DNA of 64,000 nucleotides. It comes from Candidatus Binatia bacterium. GTDB lineage: Bacteria; Desulfobacterota; Binatia; UBA12015. Shown here in pieces: positions 24,038 through 32,315 of this stretch. The stretch spans positions 310,001-374,000 of the forward strand of contig JAQWRY010000086.1 in NCBI GenBank assembly GCA_029243485.1, read 5' to 3'. The position numbers were made by a program, and so were the translations under genes. Under the pieces are notes generated by a model. It was not told the DNA's origin, searched no databases, and saw only the letters and a program-made list of their open reading frames with translations. Each line of letters starts with the position of its first letter. Position 1 is the stretch's first letter.

Positions 24038-24940
24038 CTAGCCCGACTCGGGAAACAGGGTCGGGATGTAGTAACCGCGAAACGGCTCGAAGTCGCCGCG
24101 GACCATGTAGGTGCACAGCGAGTGGACCTCGAAGCCGGCCTCGTACATCGCCGACAACAGGTCGTGATGCGAAGCCGGTATCAGGAGCCGCGTATCGGTT
24201 CGCAGAGGCAGGTCGCGGGTCGCGGCCTGGATGAGATCGAGCATCGTATCGAGATCGCGGGTGACCGCAGGTCCCAGCACGGCGACACCACCGCGGACGA
24301 GCCGCGCCAGACTGCCCTCGATCCCCGGCTCCCCGGCGATCAGGATGTCCCCCATCCGCAGGAAGAGGTCATGATCCTTCGGGCGATCGACCCCGACGAC
24401 CTCGCGCTCCAGGGCGACGATCGACCCGATCTCGGCCGGCGTCGCGCGACGCGTGGACGCTCGGCGGCCGACATCGGGCCGCGACCGGAAGCTCCCTCGA
24501 ACGAGGGTCTCCCGAGCCACGAAGTCCACCCGTCCGTAGAGGCAAAACGAGGTCTCGTTGAAGGCGTCCTGGATCAAGCGCAAAGAACGAACGCCCGCGT
24601 CGTCGGCGCGCGCACAGATCTCACGCATCAGCGTCAAGCCACAACCGGCCGACTGATGCGCGGGATCGATCGTGATCGGGCCTGCGCCCCCGGTCTCTCC
24701 CCGAACGTGCAGGAAGCCACTCCCGACGACACGGTCGCCGAGCACGACCACGAGGCAGTGCTCCGGGTCGAGCGAGCGATACGTCTCGGCGATGACCGCT
24801 CCCACCGCCTGGTCGGCGACGACGGGACCGAAGCCTCGTCGGCGGTACATTTCGTTGAACGCGCTGCGGAAGATCGTCGCGACGCGGGGCAAGTCTGCCG
24901 ACTCCATCGGCCGGACGCCCGCCTCAGATCCGTATGACAC
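24038..24940 (-). CDS. GNAT-family N-acetyltransferase, probably two tandem domains
   Basis: About 300 residues from the GTG at 24940, which has GGAG at a good distance and leaves a 76-bp gap to the divergent gene. A longer frame to 25027 is possible. The first half is a recognisable GNAT: VRPMESADLPRVATIFRSAF, ITIDPAHQSAGCGLTLMREI (acetyl-CoA pyrophosphate loop, the usual QxxGxG drifted to QSAGCG), and LIQDAFNETSFCLYGRVDFV. The second half (about 150 residues, ending FEVHSLCTYMVRGDF) resembles a degenerate second GNAT-like domain. The substrate is unknown. Its 3' end abuts the inverted-repeat element. Confidence 0.8.
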   Translation of the reverse strand: MSYGSEAGVRPMESADLPRVATIFRSAFNEMYRRRGFGPVVADQAVGAVIAETYRSLDPEHCLVVVLGDRVVGSGFLHVRGETGGAGPITIDPAHQSAGCGLTLMREICARADDAGVRSLRLIQDAFNETSFCLYGRVDFVARETLVRGSFRSRPDVGRRASTRRATPAEIGSIVALEREVVGVDRPKDHDLFLRMGDILIAGEPGIEGSLARLVRGGVAVLGPAVTRDLDTMLDLIQAATRDLPLRTDTRLLIPASHHDLLSAMYEAGFEVHSLCTYMVRGDFEPFRGYYIPTLFPESG

Positions 24941-25016
24941 CCGCCGCTCCGCCTGGCTCGCCCCGCACGAGTCTCCTATAGCACTTCTCGCCTGTAGCTC
25001 TGCTCGGGGGTGTGCC

Positions 25017-26672
25017 CTGCTCAGCAACTTCTATTTCCATGACGCGCGGCTGGACCTGGTGCCTACGGAGCACCTCGCGTCCGACGGCATCGACGGCGAC
25101 TTCGCCCGTGGCCTCGCAGCTCGGCCGAGCTGGTCCGAGGCGCACGTCAAGATGCTGGAACAGGGCGTCGCGCTGTATTGGACCCGCTACGACGAGCTCT
25201 CCGCGCGGGCGCCCTACCTGAGCCCGCCGCGCCTCCGGAGCCTCGGAATCGTGCTCGACGGAGCGGCGATCCGGCCGTACGCCCAGATCCTGAACGAGAG
25301 CGTCTGCAAACTGTATCTGGACGACCTGAACCCGGATCGCGGGCATCCCGAGTTCGTCGCGTACGCGCTGGCGCTGGAAGAACGGGCGGCCGAGACCGGC
25401 GAGCTGCTGCGCGCCGCCGTGCACCTCGCTCCGTGGTGGTTCGAGCGATCAGACGAGGAGTGCGCGGCGTTCGCTCACGCCGCGGACGGCTCGCAGCGGC
25501 CGGATGCGCTGCTCTACCGAGCCATCGCGGGCGCGCTCCCGTGGCTTCGTGAGGTCCGTCACAAGACCCTGCGGCCCGCGCGCAAAGGGGCGCCCTACCG
25601 GGAGATCCCCGGCACCGGGCTGCTGATTCCGCGCGCCTACGAGAGCGCCCCGGACGCGCTGATCGGCCAGGTCCAAGCCGCCGCGACGGACACGCTGCGG
25701 GCCTTCCACGCGCAGCACCGCCCACCGGCCGACGCGGCTCTCGACGGACTCGAGAAGTGGCTCCGAGACGAGCGCCCCGACCTGCTGGTGACGGACGAGA
25801 AGCGGGTCATCGTATGGGAGTCCGACCGCGCCGCGGACACGGGGGCGCTCCGGCGACGACTCGAACGGGCCGGCCCGGAAGTCGTCTCCCACCTGCGCGG
25901 CGACCTCGAGTGCATCGCCGAACACAGCCGACGTTTCACCGCCTCGGTCCGAACCCCGAACGAGCTGCCGCGGCCGGACGCCGACGCGGCGCTGGGTGGC
26001 TACACCTTTCTGCACCACGAGCGCGGTTTAATTGCGTACAATCTGGACGAGCCTGGGATCGAGCGCCTGCTCAGCCCCGGAATCCCTTACGCGCGCGCGA
26101 TGCTCGGGGCCCGCACCCTTCACGAGTGGGCCCACCTCGCGGTCGACGCGGGCTGGGTGCCGCGGTCCGTGGACTCGGCCGGATGGCTCGCCCTGCGCAA
26201 CCGGCTCGTCGCCCGGCTCACACAGACAATCGACGAACTCCCAAAGCCCGTGCGGCGGATCGTGGCACCCGACCTCGCGGAGCTCGGGCAGTACCGGCCC
26301 CCCGCGGAGAGCCTTGCCGACATCTTCGAGCGACGCCTCCCCGACTTCCAGGCGAACCTCCTCGCCACCCGGCACCAGAGCGACGTCGAGCGTGAGGCGT
26401 ACGTCCGTCAGAACATCCGGCCGCTACGAAGCGAGTTCCCTGCGGCCCAGGTTCTGAGGATGCTCGTTCGATACGTGTACGAGCTGCAGTACCTAGGCTT
26501 CAGTCAGATGGAAGACCCGCGAACGTACTTCTACGAGATGACGTGGTTCGAGGCGGACTTCTTCGACACGGGCATCCTCGACGAGTCCGCACTCGATGAG
26601 TTGTCCGCCGCCGCCGCCGCTCTGTGCCTTGCGCACCAGGTCGACGACAGCCGCTTCGTACGCACCACTTGA
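25017..26672 (+). CDS. Unrecognised HEXXH protein, possible zinc metallopeptidase
   Basis: About 551 residues, mostly helical and rich in Arg, Ala and Leu, with no signal peptide or membrane segment. At 26121-26135 it encodes LHEWAHLAVDAGW, a perfect HEXXH. A possible third ligand lies in the acidic stretch ADIFERRLPDFQ about 60 residues later. Other dense segments are LDLVPTEHLASDGIDGDF near the start, ALYRAIAGALPWLREVRHKTL-like text in the middle, and FYEMTWFEADFFD near the end. I do not recognise the family. The start is unclear: no ATG, GTG or TTG precedes the apparently conserved beginning, so a CTG at 25017 was used. A GTG at 25059 is the next in-frame option. It is divergent from the GNAT gene. 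Confidence 0.7.
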   Translation: MLSNFYFHDARLDLVPTEHLASDGIDGDFARGLAARPSWSEAHVKMLEQGVALYWTRYDELSARAPYLSPPRLRSLGIVLDGAAIRPYAQILNESVCKLYLDDLNPDRGHPEFVAYALALEERAAETGELLRAAVHLAPWWFERSDEECAAFAHAADGSQRPDALLYRAIAGALPWLREVRHKTLRPARKGAPYREIPGTGLLIPRAYESAPDALIGQVQAAATDTLRAFHAQHRPPADAALDGLEKWLRDERPDLLVTDEKRVIVWESDRAADTGALRRRLERAGPEVVSHLRGDLECIAEHSRRFTASVRTPNELPRPDADAALGGYTFLHHERGLIAYNLDEPGIERLLSPGIPYARAMLGARTLHEWAHLAVDAGWVPRSVDSAGWLALRNRLVARLTQTIDELPKPVRRIVAPDLAELGQYRPPAESLADIFERRLPDFQANLLATRHQSDVEREAYVRQNIRPLRSEFPAAQVLRMLVRYVYELQYLGFSQMEDPRTYFYEMTWFEADFFDTGILDESALDELSAAAAALCLAHQVDDSRFVRTT

Positions 26673-26704
26673 TTCCACCCGCAGCTACATAGATCAATCG
26701 TCCC

Positions 26705-27700
26705 ATGGGCATGACCGTTTTAGGAGCTGGTTCTTGGGGCACCGCACTCGCAATCCAGCTCTGCCGCGCCGGACATTCCGTGATGCTCTGGGGGCGAGAC
26801 CCCGAACACGCGAGAGAGATGGCCGAGACGCGGGAGAACCGACGCTACCTCTCCGGCTTCCATTTGCCGCCGCCTCTCGCGCCTACCGCCGATCTCGCGC
26901 AAGCCGTCCGCTCCGCGAACGAGCTGCTCGTCGTGGCCATTCCCTCGCATGGAGTTCGCGAGGCGATGGAGGCCGCGCGGGCACACATTCACGCGGAGGC
27001 GGTTATCTGCAGCGCCGCCAAGGGGATCGAAGAGGGCACTTCCAAGCGGATGAGCGAGGTCATCGCCGAGGCGTCGGGATGCGGCGACCGGGTCTCGGTC
27101 CTGACGGGCCCGAGTTTCGCACGCGAGGTCGCCGCGGAGAGGCCCACCGCGGTGATGGCGGCCGCTGCCAACGAGGAGACCTCGCAGTTCGTGCAGCACG
27201 CGTTCGCCTCTCCGATGTTCCGGGTCTACGCCTCCGAAGACCCGGTCGGAGCCGAGGTCGGTGCGGCCGTGAAGAACGTCATCGCGATCGCAGCCGGGGT
27301 GAGTGACGGGCTGGGTCTCGGTCACAACACCCGGGCCGCGATCATCACGCGCGGACTCGCCGAGGTGAACCGCCTTGCGATCAAGCTCGGCGCGGACCCC
27401 CTGACCGTCACCGGACTCGCCGGCATGGGCGACCTCGTCCTGACGTGCACGGGCGAGCTGTCGCGGAATCGCTCTGTCGGCATCAAGCTCGGCCAGGGCG
27501 AAAAGCTGAGCGAGATCCTCGAGAGCATGAGCCAGGTCGCCGAGGGCGTTCGGAACACGATCGCCGTGGACGAACTCGCGAAATCCGCCGGGGTCGAGAT
27601 GCCCATCACGACGCAGATGCGCTGCCTACTCTTCGAGGACAAAGCCCCGCGTGAGGCGATGGTCGCGCTCATGACCAGGCAGCTGAAGCACGAGTTCTAG
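26705..27700 (+). CDS. gpsA: Glycerol-3-phosphate dehydrogenase [NAD(P)+]
   Basis: 331 residues, the family norm. The Rossmann motif GAGSWGTALA follows the start. Downstream are AKGIEEGTSKRMSEV, LTGPSFAREVA, the catalytic-lysine helix AAVKNVIAIAAGVSDGLGLG, GHNTRAAIITRGLAEV, and GLAGMGDLVLTC. It reduces dihydroxyacetone phosphate to sn-glycerol-3-P for phospholipid synthesis. Two ATGs (26705 and 26711) are possible starts, the first was kept. It follows the HEXXH gene by 32 bases on the same strand, which may be an operon. Confidence 0.96.
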   Translation: MGMTVLGAGSWGTALAIQLCRAGHSVMLWGRDPEHAREMAETRENRRYLSGFHLPPPLAPTADLAQAVRSANELLVVAIPSHGVREAMEAARAHIHAEAVICSAAKGIEEGTSKRMSEVIAEASGCGDRVSVLTGPSFAREVAAERPTAVMAAAANEETSQFVQHAFASPMFRVYASEDPVGAEVGAAVKNVIAIAAGVSDGLGLGHNTRAAIITRGLAEVNRLAIKLGADPLTVTGLAGMGDLVLTCTGELSRNRSVGIKLGQGEKLSEILESMSQVAEGVRNTIAVDELAKSAGVEMPITTQMRCLLFEDKAPREAMVALMTRQLKHEF

Positions 27701-27774
27701 CTGGGCCGGGGCCGGGGCTTCCGACCGCCCCACGCCCGATGGATTCCCTCCCCGCCGTCCGTTACCAAGCCCGG

Positions 27775-28227
27775 ATGGCGAACAAGGGAACCTGTAAGGC
27801 CGACTCCTGCGAAAAAGACGTCGAGGGGAAGGGCTACTGCAAACAGCACTACCGCCTCTGGAAGCGCGGCGACATGCCGAAGGGGCGCTACGACACCTGT
27901 GTGGCAGAGGGCTGCCACAAAAAGGTGTCGAAGAGCATGCGCTGCGAGGAGCACCAGAAGATCAAGCCCGTCGAGCCCGCGGCCAAGCCGGCGACGCCAG
28001 CTCCCGCAGTAGAGGCACCGGCAGTAGAAGCACCAGCCGCAGAGGCACCGGCCGCAGAGGCACCAGCCGCAGAAGCACCGGCCGCAGAGGCACCCGCCGC
28101 AGAAGCACCCGCCGCCGCAGAGCCGGCACCGGCGGCAAAGACCGAGGCTGCTCCCGCAGCGGAAGCGGCTCCGGCCGAACCCGAAGGGGAAGACAAGGAC
28201 AAGCCCGAGGCGCCCGCCGGGGGCTGA
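27775..28227 (+). CDS. Small Cys-rich zinc-finger-like protein with Ala-Glu-Ala-Pro repeat tail
   Basis: 150 residues from ATG 27775. An in-frame ATG at 27739 is the alternative. Residues 1-65 contain two similar Cys/His modules: CKADSCEKDVEGKGYCKQHY and, after RLWKRGDMPKG, CVAEGCHKKVSKSMRCEEH, which look like paired C-x4-C-x(n)-C-x2-H zinc sites. The remaining 85 residues are an EAPAA repeat of 15-bp units, then acidic Lys/Glu. Comparable proteins occur in myxobacteria, sometimes called vegetative proteins, with no known job. Nucleic-acid binding is a guess from the fingers. It sits between gpsA and the rpmH promoter. Confidence 0.75.
   Translation: MANKGTCKADSCEKDVEGKGYCKQHYRLWKRGDMPKGRYDTCVAEGCHKKVSKSMRCEEHQKIKPVEPAAKPATPAPAVEAPAVEAPAAEAPAAEAPAAEAPAAEAPAAEAPAAAEPAPAAKTEAAPAAEAAPAEPEGEDKDKPEAPAGG
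27999..28128 (+). repeat. 15-bp tandem repeat coding for Ala/Val-Glu-Ala-Pro-Ala units
   Basis: About eight copies of a unit close to GCAGAGGCACCGGCC. The wobble bases differ between copies, so the repeat is not brand new. It lies wholly in the reading frame of the zinc-finger-like gene. Confidence 0.8.
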
Positions 28228-28250
28228 GCAACTCACCCTCGGGGTACCCG

Positions 28251-28279
28251 TTGACACCACGGGAGCCGAATGGTTTTCT
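28251..28279 (+). promoter_or_regulatory. Candidate promoter for the rpmH operon
   Basis: A perfect TTGACA (28251-28256) lies 17 bases before TTTTCT (28274-28279), a poor -10. The position about 60 bases ahead of rpmH and the consensus -35 support it. Confidence 0.5.
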
Positions 28280-28341
28280 CCAGGGTCGCCCTCTCTCGAC
28301 CGAGAGAGGCGCAATTCAACTTCTAGTGACAGGCGAGCGAG

Positions 28342-28500
28342 ATGAAACGGACGTATCAGCCCAGTAATCGGCGCAGGAAGCGCACCCACGGCTTCCGCGC
28401 GCGTATGGCCACCGCCGCAGGCCGGCAGGTGATCAAGCGCCGCCGACGCAAAGGCCGCAAGCGCCTCAGCGCCAGCATCCCGCCCAAGCAGCCCGGCTAA
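28342..28500 (+). CDS. rpmH: Ribosomal protein bL34
   Basis: 52 residues ([20 protein letters not shown] at the start), slightly longer than the usual 44-46 because of a C-terminal extension after the KGRKRLSA motif. It is a component of the large ribosomal subunit. ATG 28342 has GGCGAGCGAG upstream. It heads the classical rpmH-rnpA-yidD-yidC-mnmE block, normally found beside the chromosomal origin, and rnpA follows after 17 bases. Confidence 0.97.
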   Translation: MKRTYQPSNRRRKRTHGFRARMATAAGRQVIKRRRRKGRKRLSASIPPKQPG

Positions 28501-28517
28501 GCCGGTCGAGGCGGGAC

Positions 28518-28892
28518 TTGGGGGACACAACCACGAGCTCCCGCGCTCAAACGCTCCCGAAGGCGGCCCGTGTGCGCAAGCGCACGGACTACCTCTCGAT
28601 ACAGAACGGCGGAAAGCGGCTGTCTACGCGCCACTTTCTGGTGGTTTATCGGCCCGGGCGCAACACCGATGCCCGTCTGGGGATCACCGTGACAAAGAAG
28701 ATCGGCTGCGCCGTGATTCGAAACCGCGTGAAACGAGCCGTGCGGGAAACCTTCCGGCAGGCCCGACGGGACCTTCCTGCGGTCGATCTCGTCGTGATTG
28801 TACGAAAAGGTGCGGGGGCCCTGCGGATGCCGGAAGTCGCGGCCGAACTCGCGCCCGCGCTGAACCGGCTCCCCGGCGAGGCGACATCGTGA
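28518..28892 (+). CDS. rnpA: Ribonuclease P protein component
   Basis: 124 residues from a TTG start preceded by GAGGCGGGA. The family signature [13 protein letters not shown] is present, along with [12 protein letters not shown] near the start (the central cleft for the pre-tRNA leader) and [10 protein letters not shown]. It binds RNase P RNA and helps mature tRNA 5' ends. A GTG at 28570 inside the conserved N-terminus is too far in to be the start. The stop overlaps the GTG of yidD by four bases. Confidence 0.94.
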   Translation: MGDTTTSSRAQTLPKAARVRKRTDYLSIQNGGKRLSTRHFLVVYRPGRNTDARLGITVTKKIGCAVIRNRVKRAVRETFRQARRDLPAVDLVVIVRKGAGALRMPEVAAELAPALNRLPGEATS

Positions 28893-29164
28893 CGAACGCC
28901 GTCGTAGACCTCCTGCGAGCCTTCCTGCGGGCCTATCAGCTTCTCTTGTCGCCCTGGGTCGGGCCCGCCTGCCGCTTCGCTCCGAGCTGCTCCGAGTACG
29001 CTCGCGAGGCCCTTCTGCTCCACGGACCCCTGCGCGGCACCCTGCTCTCCGCTCGCCGTCTCGGAAAATGCCATCCCTGGCATGCCGGCGGCGTCGATCT
29101 CGTTCCACCCGTCGAATCCCCGCGTGCGGACGCGGACATCGTCAAAGCCCGGAGTCACGCCTGA
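28889..29164 (+). CDS. yidD: Membrane protein insertion efficiency factor YidD
   Basis: 91 residues with GTG start overlapping the rnpA stop. The family core is intact: [35 protein letters not shown] is read as [18 protein letters not shown] and [12 protein letters not shown]. YidD is a small amphipathic membrane-associated protein that assists YidC-dependent insertion. It overlaps yidC by one base (TGATG). Confidence 0.95.
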   Translation: MTNAVVDLLRAFLRAYQLLLSPWVGPACRFAPSCSEYAREALLLHGPLRGTLLSARRLGKCHPWHAGGVDLVPPVESPRADADIVKARSHA

Positions 29165-30831
29165 TGGATCGCCGCACTCTGCTCTTCGTCGCCATCTCGG
29201 TGTCGATCATCGTCCTTTACCAGGAGTTCGTCCTGAAGCGGTACGCGCCGACGCCGACCCCGGTGGACGCACCCATCACCGCCACCGACGGACCGGCGGA
29301 ATCGCCGAGCGGAGCCGCTCCGGCGGCTCAGGTGGCGGCCCAGGCTCCCGCCGTCGGAACGGATGACGTCGCCCCACTCCTGCCCGAGACGGTCACCAAG
29401 CCGATCGAGGGCCAGCGAATCCGGGTCGAGACGGACCTCTACATCGCCACGTTCACGACCGTCGGCGGACGCCTCGAAGACTTCCTACTCAAGAAATACC
29501 GGGAGACGAACGCTCCCGACAGTCCGCCGTTGTCTCTCGTCCTACCGGCGCCCGAGATCGAGTTGCCACTCGGGATCGAACTTCGCGGCGCCCGTGCATG
29601 GCGCGATTCCAATCAGGTCTACCAAGCGGATCGGAGATCTCTGTCCCTCGCGGGAAGCGACACCGGCACACTCACGCTGCGAACCACGTTCGACGGTCAG
29701 CCGATCGTAAAGCGCTTCACCTTCCGCGGGGACACCTACCCGATCGACATGGTCGTGGAGACGCCCCCCTCCGACGTGCTGCCGCCGGAAGTCACGCAAG
29801 CCACCCCGGACGGCAAGGCCGCCGCGGTTGCACTGCTCCTCACCCGAGCCCGCAAGAAGAACGAAGACGGTACGACGTTCGAGGGCCCGGCGGCCTTGGT
29901 CAACGACGAGATCGTTCAAACAGCGTTTGATGACCTCGAAGGTCCTGAGGTGATCGACGGGGCGGTCGAGTGGGCCGGCTTCGAGGATCACTACTTCCTA
30001 GTCGCGGCGGCTCCCGAGAGGGCCGTGGGCATTCGCATGCTCCCCAAGGGCAACGCCGTCGAAGAGAAGATTCTCACACCGCGCGCGGCGACCGGTCCGA
30101 CGAACCTCGCCTTCACACTGTACCTCGGCCCAAAGGACCGCCCCACCCTCGAAGCAGCCGGCCACGGCTTCGCCAAGGGGCTGCAGTTCGGCTGGTTCGC
30201 ACCCATCGCGCTCATTCTGCTCCAGGTGCTGGAGTACTCGCACGGGTTCACTGGGAACTGGGGCGTCGACATCATTCTGCTGACGCTTCTCGTCAAGATC
30301 TTATTTTGGCCCCTGACTCGGAAGAGCTTCGCGTCGATGCGGGACATGCAGAAGGTGCAGCCTGAGATGGCGCGCATCCGCGAGAAGTACAAGGACGATT
30401 CGCAGAAGATGAACACGGAAGTCATGGAGCTGTACAAGCGCCATGGCGTGAATCCACTGGGGGGCTGCCTGCCGATGGTGCTGCAGATCCCGGTCTTCAT
30501 CGGGCTCTACCAGCTCCTTCAGAACACCATCCAGCTCCGCCACGCGCCGTTCGCCTTTTGGATCACCGATCTGGCAGCCCCGGAAAGGCTACAGATTCTT
30601 GGATACGGCATCCCGGTCCTCACGCTGCTCCTCGGCGCCTCCATGTTCCTGCAGCAAAAGCTCTCGCCGCAGGCGGGGGATCCCAACCAGCAGAAGATCA
30701 TGATGTTCATGCCGGTCGTCTTTACATTTATGTTCATCGGATTCCCCGCGGGCCTCACGATCTACTGGCTGGTGAACAACCTCCTGACGATCGGCCAGCA
30801 GTGGTGGATGCTTCGCGCTGCGCCGACCTGA
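29164..30831 (+). CDS. yidC: Membrane protein insertase YidC/Oxa1
   Basis: 555 residues starting [20 protein letters not shown], an N-terminal membrane anchor followed by an Ala/Pro linker and a large periplasmic beta-sandwich domain (about 65-330). This is the Gram-negative long form. The insertase core begins near FGWFAPIALILLQVLEY and includes FWPLTRKSFASMRDMQ with the groove Arg, LYKRHGVNPLGGCLPMVLQIP, and later FPAGLTIYWLVNN. It inserts membrane proteins alone or with SecYEG, and F-ATPase subunit c is a classic client. The start was set at ATG 29164, one base into the yidD stop. Confidence 0.97.
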   Translation: MDRRTLLFVAISVSIIVLYQEFVLKRYAPTPTPVDAPITATDGPAESPSGAAPAAQVAAQAPAVGTDDVAPLLPETVTKPIEGQRIRVETDLYIATFTTVGGRLEDFLLKKYRETNAPDSPPLSLVLPAPEIELPLGIELRGARAWRDSNQVYQADRRSLSLAGSDTGTLTLRTTFDGQPIVKRFTFRGDTYPIDMVVETPPSDVLPPEVTQATPDGKAAAVALLLTRARKKNEDGTTFEGPAALVNDEIVQTAFDDLEGPEVIDGAVEWAGFEDHYFLVAAAPERAVGIRMLPKGNAVEEKILTPRAATGPTNLAFTLYLGPKDRPTLEAAGHGFAKGLQFGWFAPIALILLQVLEYSHGFTGNWGVDIILLTLLVKILFWPLTRKSFASMRDMQKVQPEMARIREKYKDDSQKMNTEVMELYKRHGVNPLGGCLPMVLQIPVFIGLYQLLQNTIQLRHAPFAFWITDLAAPERLQILGYGIPVLTLLLGASMFLQQKLSPQAGDPNQQKIMMFMPVVFTFMFIGFPAGLTIYWLVNNLLTIGQQWWMLRAAPT

Positions 30832-30923
30832 TCCACCCGTAAAGCGTAAAATTAAAAATCGTCGCTCGCCCTCCAGGTGGCAGCGCGACTCCGTCCGGAA
30901 GCTAGTAAGAAGGCCTGAAACCG

Positions 30924-32315
30924 ATGGCGGCCTATGTCGAAGACACGATCGCGGCCATCGCGACCGCGCCGGGACCCGGCGCGATCTCGATCCTGCGAGT
31001 GAGTGGGCGAGAGGCTCGTGCGGTGGCCGCGCGAATCCTGAGGGCGGGGGCAGGCCGCGCAGTCCCCCTTGAGTTGGCGGATTCCCACCGTGCCCGCACA
31101 GCCCGACTGGTCCGCGCTCCAGACGGTGATCCGATCGATGACGTTCTGGTCGTCCCGATGTTGGAGCCACGCAGCTACACGGGCGAGGACACAATCGAGA
31201 TCCACTGCCACGGCGGTCGCGTGATCGCCGATCTCGCGCTCCGCGCCGCCCTGACCGCGGGCGCGCGAAGTGCCCGGCCGGGGGAGTTCACCGAGCGGGC
31301 ATTCCTCAATGGCCGGCTAGACCTGTGTCAGGCGGAGGCCGTCGCAGACATGATCGCGGCGAACAGCGAAGCCGGCCTCGAGGCCGCCCGACGCCAGCTC
31401 GACGGAGAACTCTCGCGGAAGGTGGCCAGCGAGCGGGACCGCATTCTTGATACCCGCGCCCTGGTCGAGGCGCATCTGGACTTCCCCGAGGACGACCTGC
31501 CCCCCGGAGTCGAGGCGGAGCTTCAGGCGGACATCCAGGGGGTCCAGGGCGAACTCCGCGCCCTGGCAGAGACCTTTGCCCGCGGCCGGCTGGTCCGGGA
31601 CGGTCTTCGCGTGGTGCTGATCGGGAAACCGAACGTAGGCAAGTCGTCCCTCCTGAACGCACTCCTCGGGCGCGACCGGGCACTCGTGAGCGCCGAGCCC
31701 GGCACGACCCGGGACTACCTCGAGGAGCCGCTGGCGATCGGCCCCCTGCAGGTTCTCCTCTGCGACACTGCCGGGATCCGGGAAGCCGAAGGCGACGTGG
31801 AACGAGCTGGTGTCGAACGGAGCGCCGAGCGCTTGGCCGAGGCCGATGTGGTCGTTCTCGTGCTGGATGGATCCCGTGCCCTGGAGCCGGCCGACCAGGC
31901 GCTTTACGGGCGGATCGGTACGACGCCCGTGGTCGCCGTGAGGAACAAATCGGACCTGACGCCCGTGTGGGAACGTCCGGACGGCGGGTGGGGAGGGCTC
32001 TCCTTCCTTTCCGTATCCGCTACGACGGGCGAAGGTGTGGCCGAGCTGACAGCGGCCGTAGAGCGAGCCGCGCCGGAAATGGAGGGCCGCCAGGATGGGG
32101 TCCTGGTTACCAACGCCCGACACTACGAGCGACTGGAGCGGGCGACCACCGCCTTGGAGGAGGCCGCCGATCTTCTGCGCGGGGAGGAGGGGGAGCTCGA
32201 TCTGGTGGCGGCGGCGCTTCAACTCGCCTGCAGCGCCCTCGACGACCTCGTGGGCCGAACGGACAACGAGGATGTGCTAGACCGCGTGTTCAGCAGGTTC
32301 TGTCTGGGGAAGTGA
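30924..32315 (+). CDS. mnmE: tRNA modification GTPase MnmE
   Basis: 463 residues. The N-terminal folate-binding domain begins [20 protein letters not shown]. The G domain is inserted at about 215-380, with [16 protein letters not shown] (G1), DTAGIREA (G3, DTAG) and NKSD (G4). The C-terminus ends RFCLGK, the family's FCIGK-type zinc/potassium-independent Cys motif needed for tRNA modification. With MnmG it makes the cmnm5 group on wobble U34. It overlaps mnmG by one base (TGATG), so the partners are made together. Confidence 0.97.
   Translation: MAAYVEDTIAAIATAPGPGAISILRVSGREARAVAARILRAGAGRAVPLELADSHRARTARLVRAPDGDPIDDVLVVPMLEPRSYTGEDTIEIHCHGGRVIADLALRAALTAGARSARPGEFTERAFLNGRLDLCQAEAVADMIAANSEAGLEAARRQLDGELSRKVASERDRILDTRALVEAHLDFPEDDLPPGVEAELQADIQGVQGELRALAETFARGRLVRDGLRVVLIGKPNVGKSSLLNALLGRDRALVSAEPGTTRDYLEEPLAIGPLQVLLCDTAGIREAEGDVERAGVERSAERLAEADVVVLVLDGSRALEPADQALYGRIGTTPVVAVRNKSDLTPVWERPDGGWGGLSFLSVSATTGEGVAELTAAVERAAPEMEGRQDGVLVTNARHYERLERATTALEEAADLLRGEEGELDLVAAALQLACSALDDLVGRTDNEDVLDRVFSRFCLGK

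Noticed and set aside
24672-25016. Upstream extension of the HEXXH frame
   Set aside because: Antisense to the GNAT gene and unlike the rest of the protein in composition.
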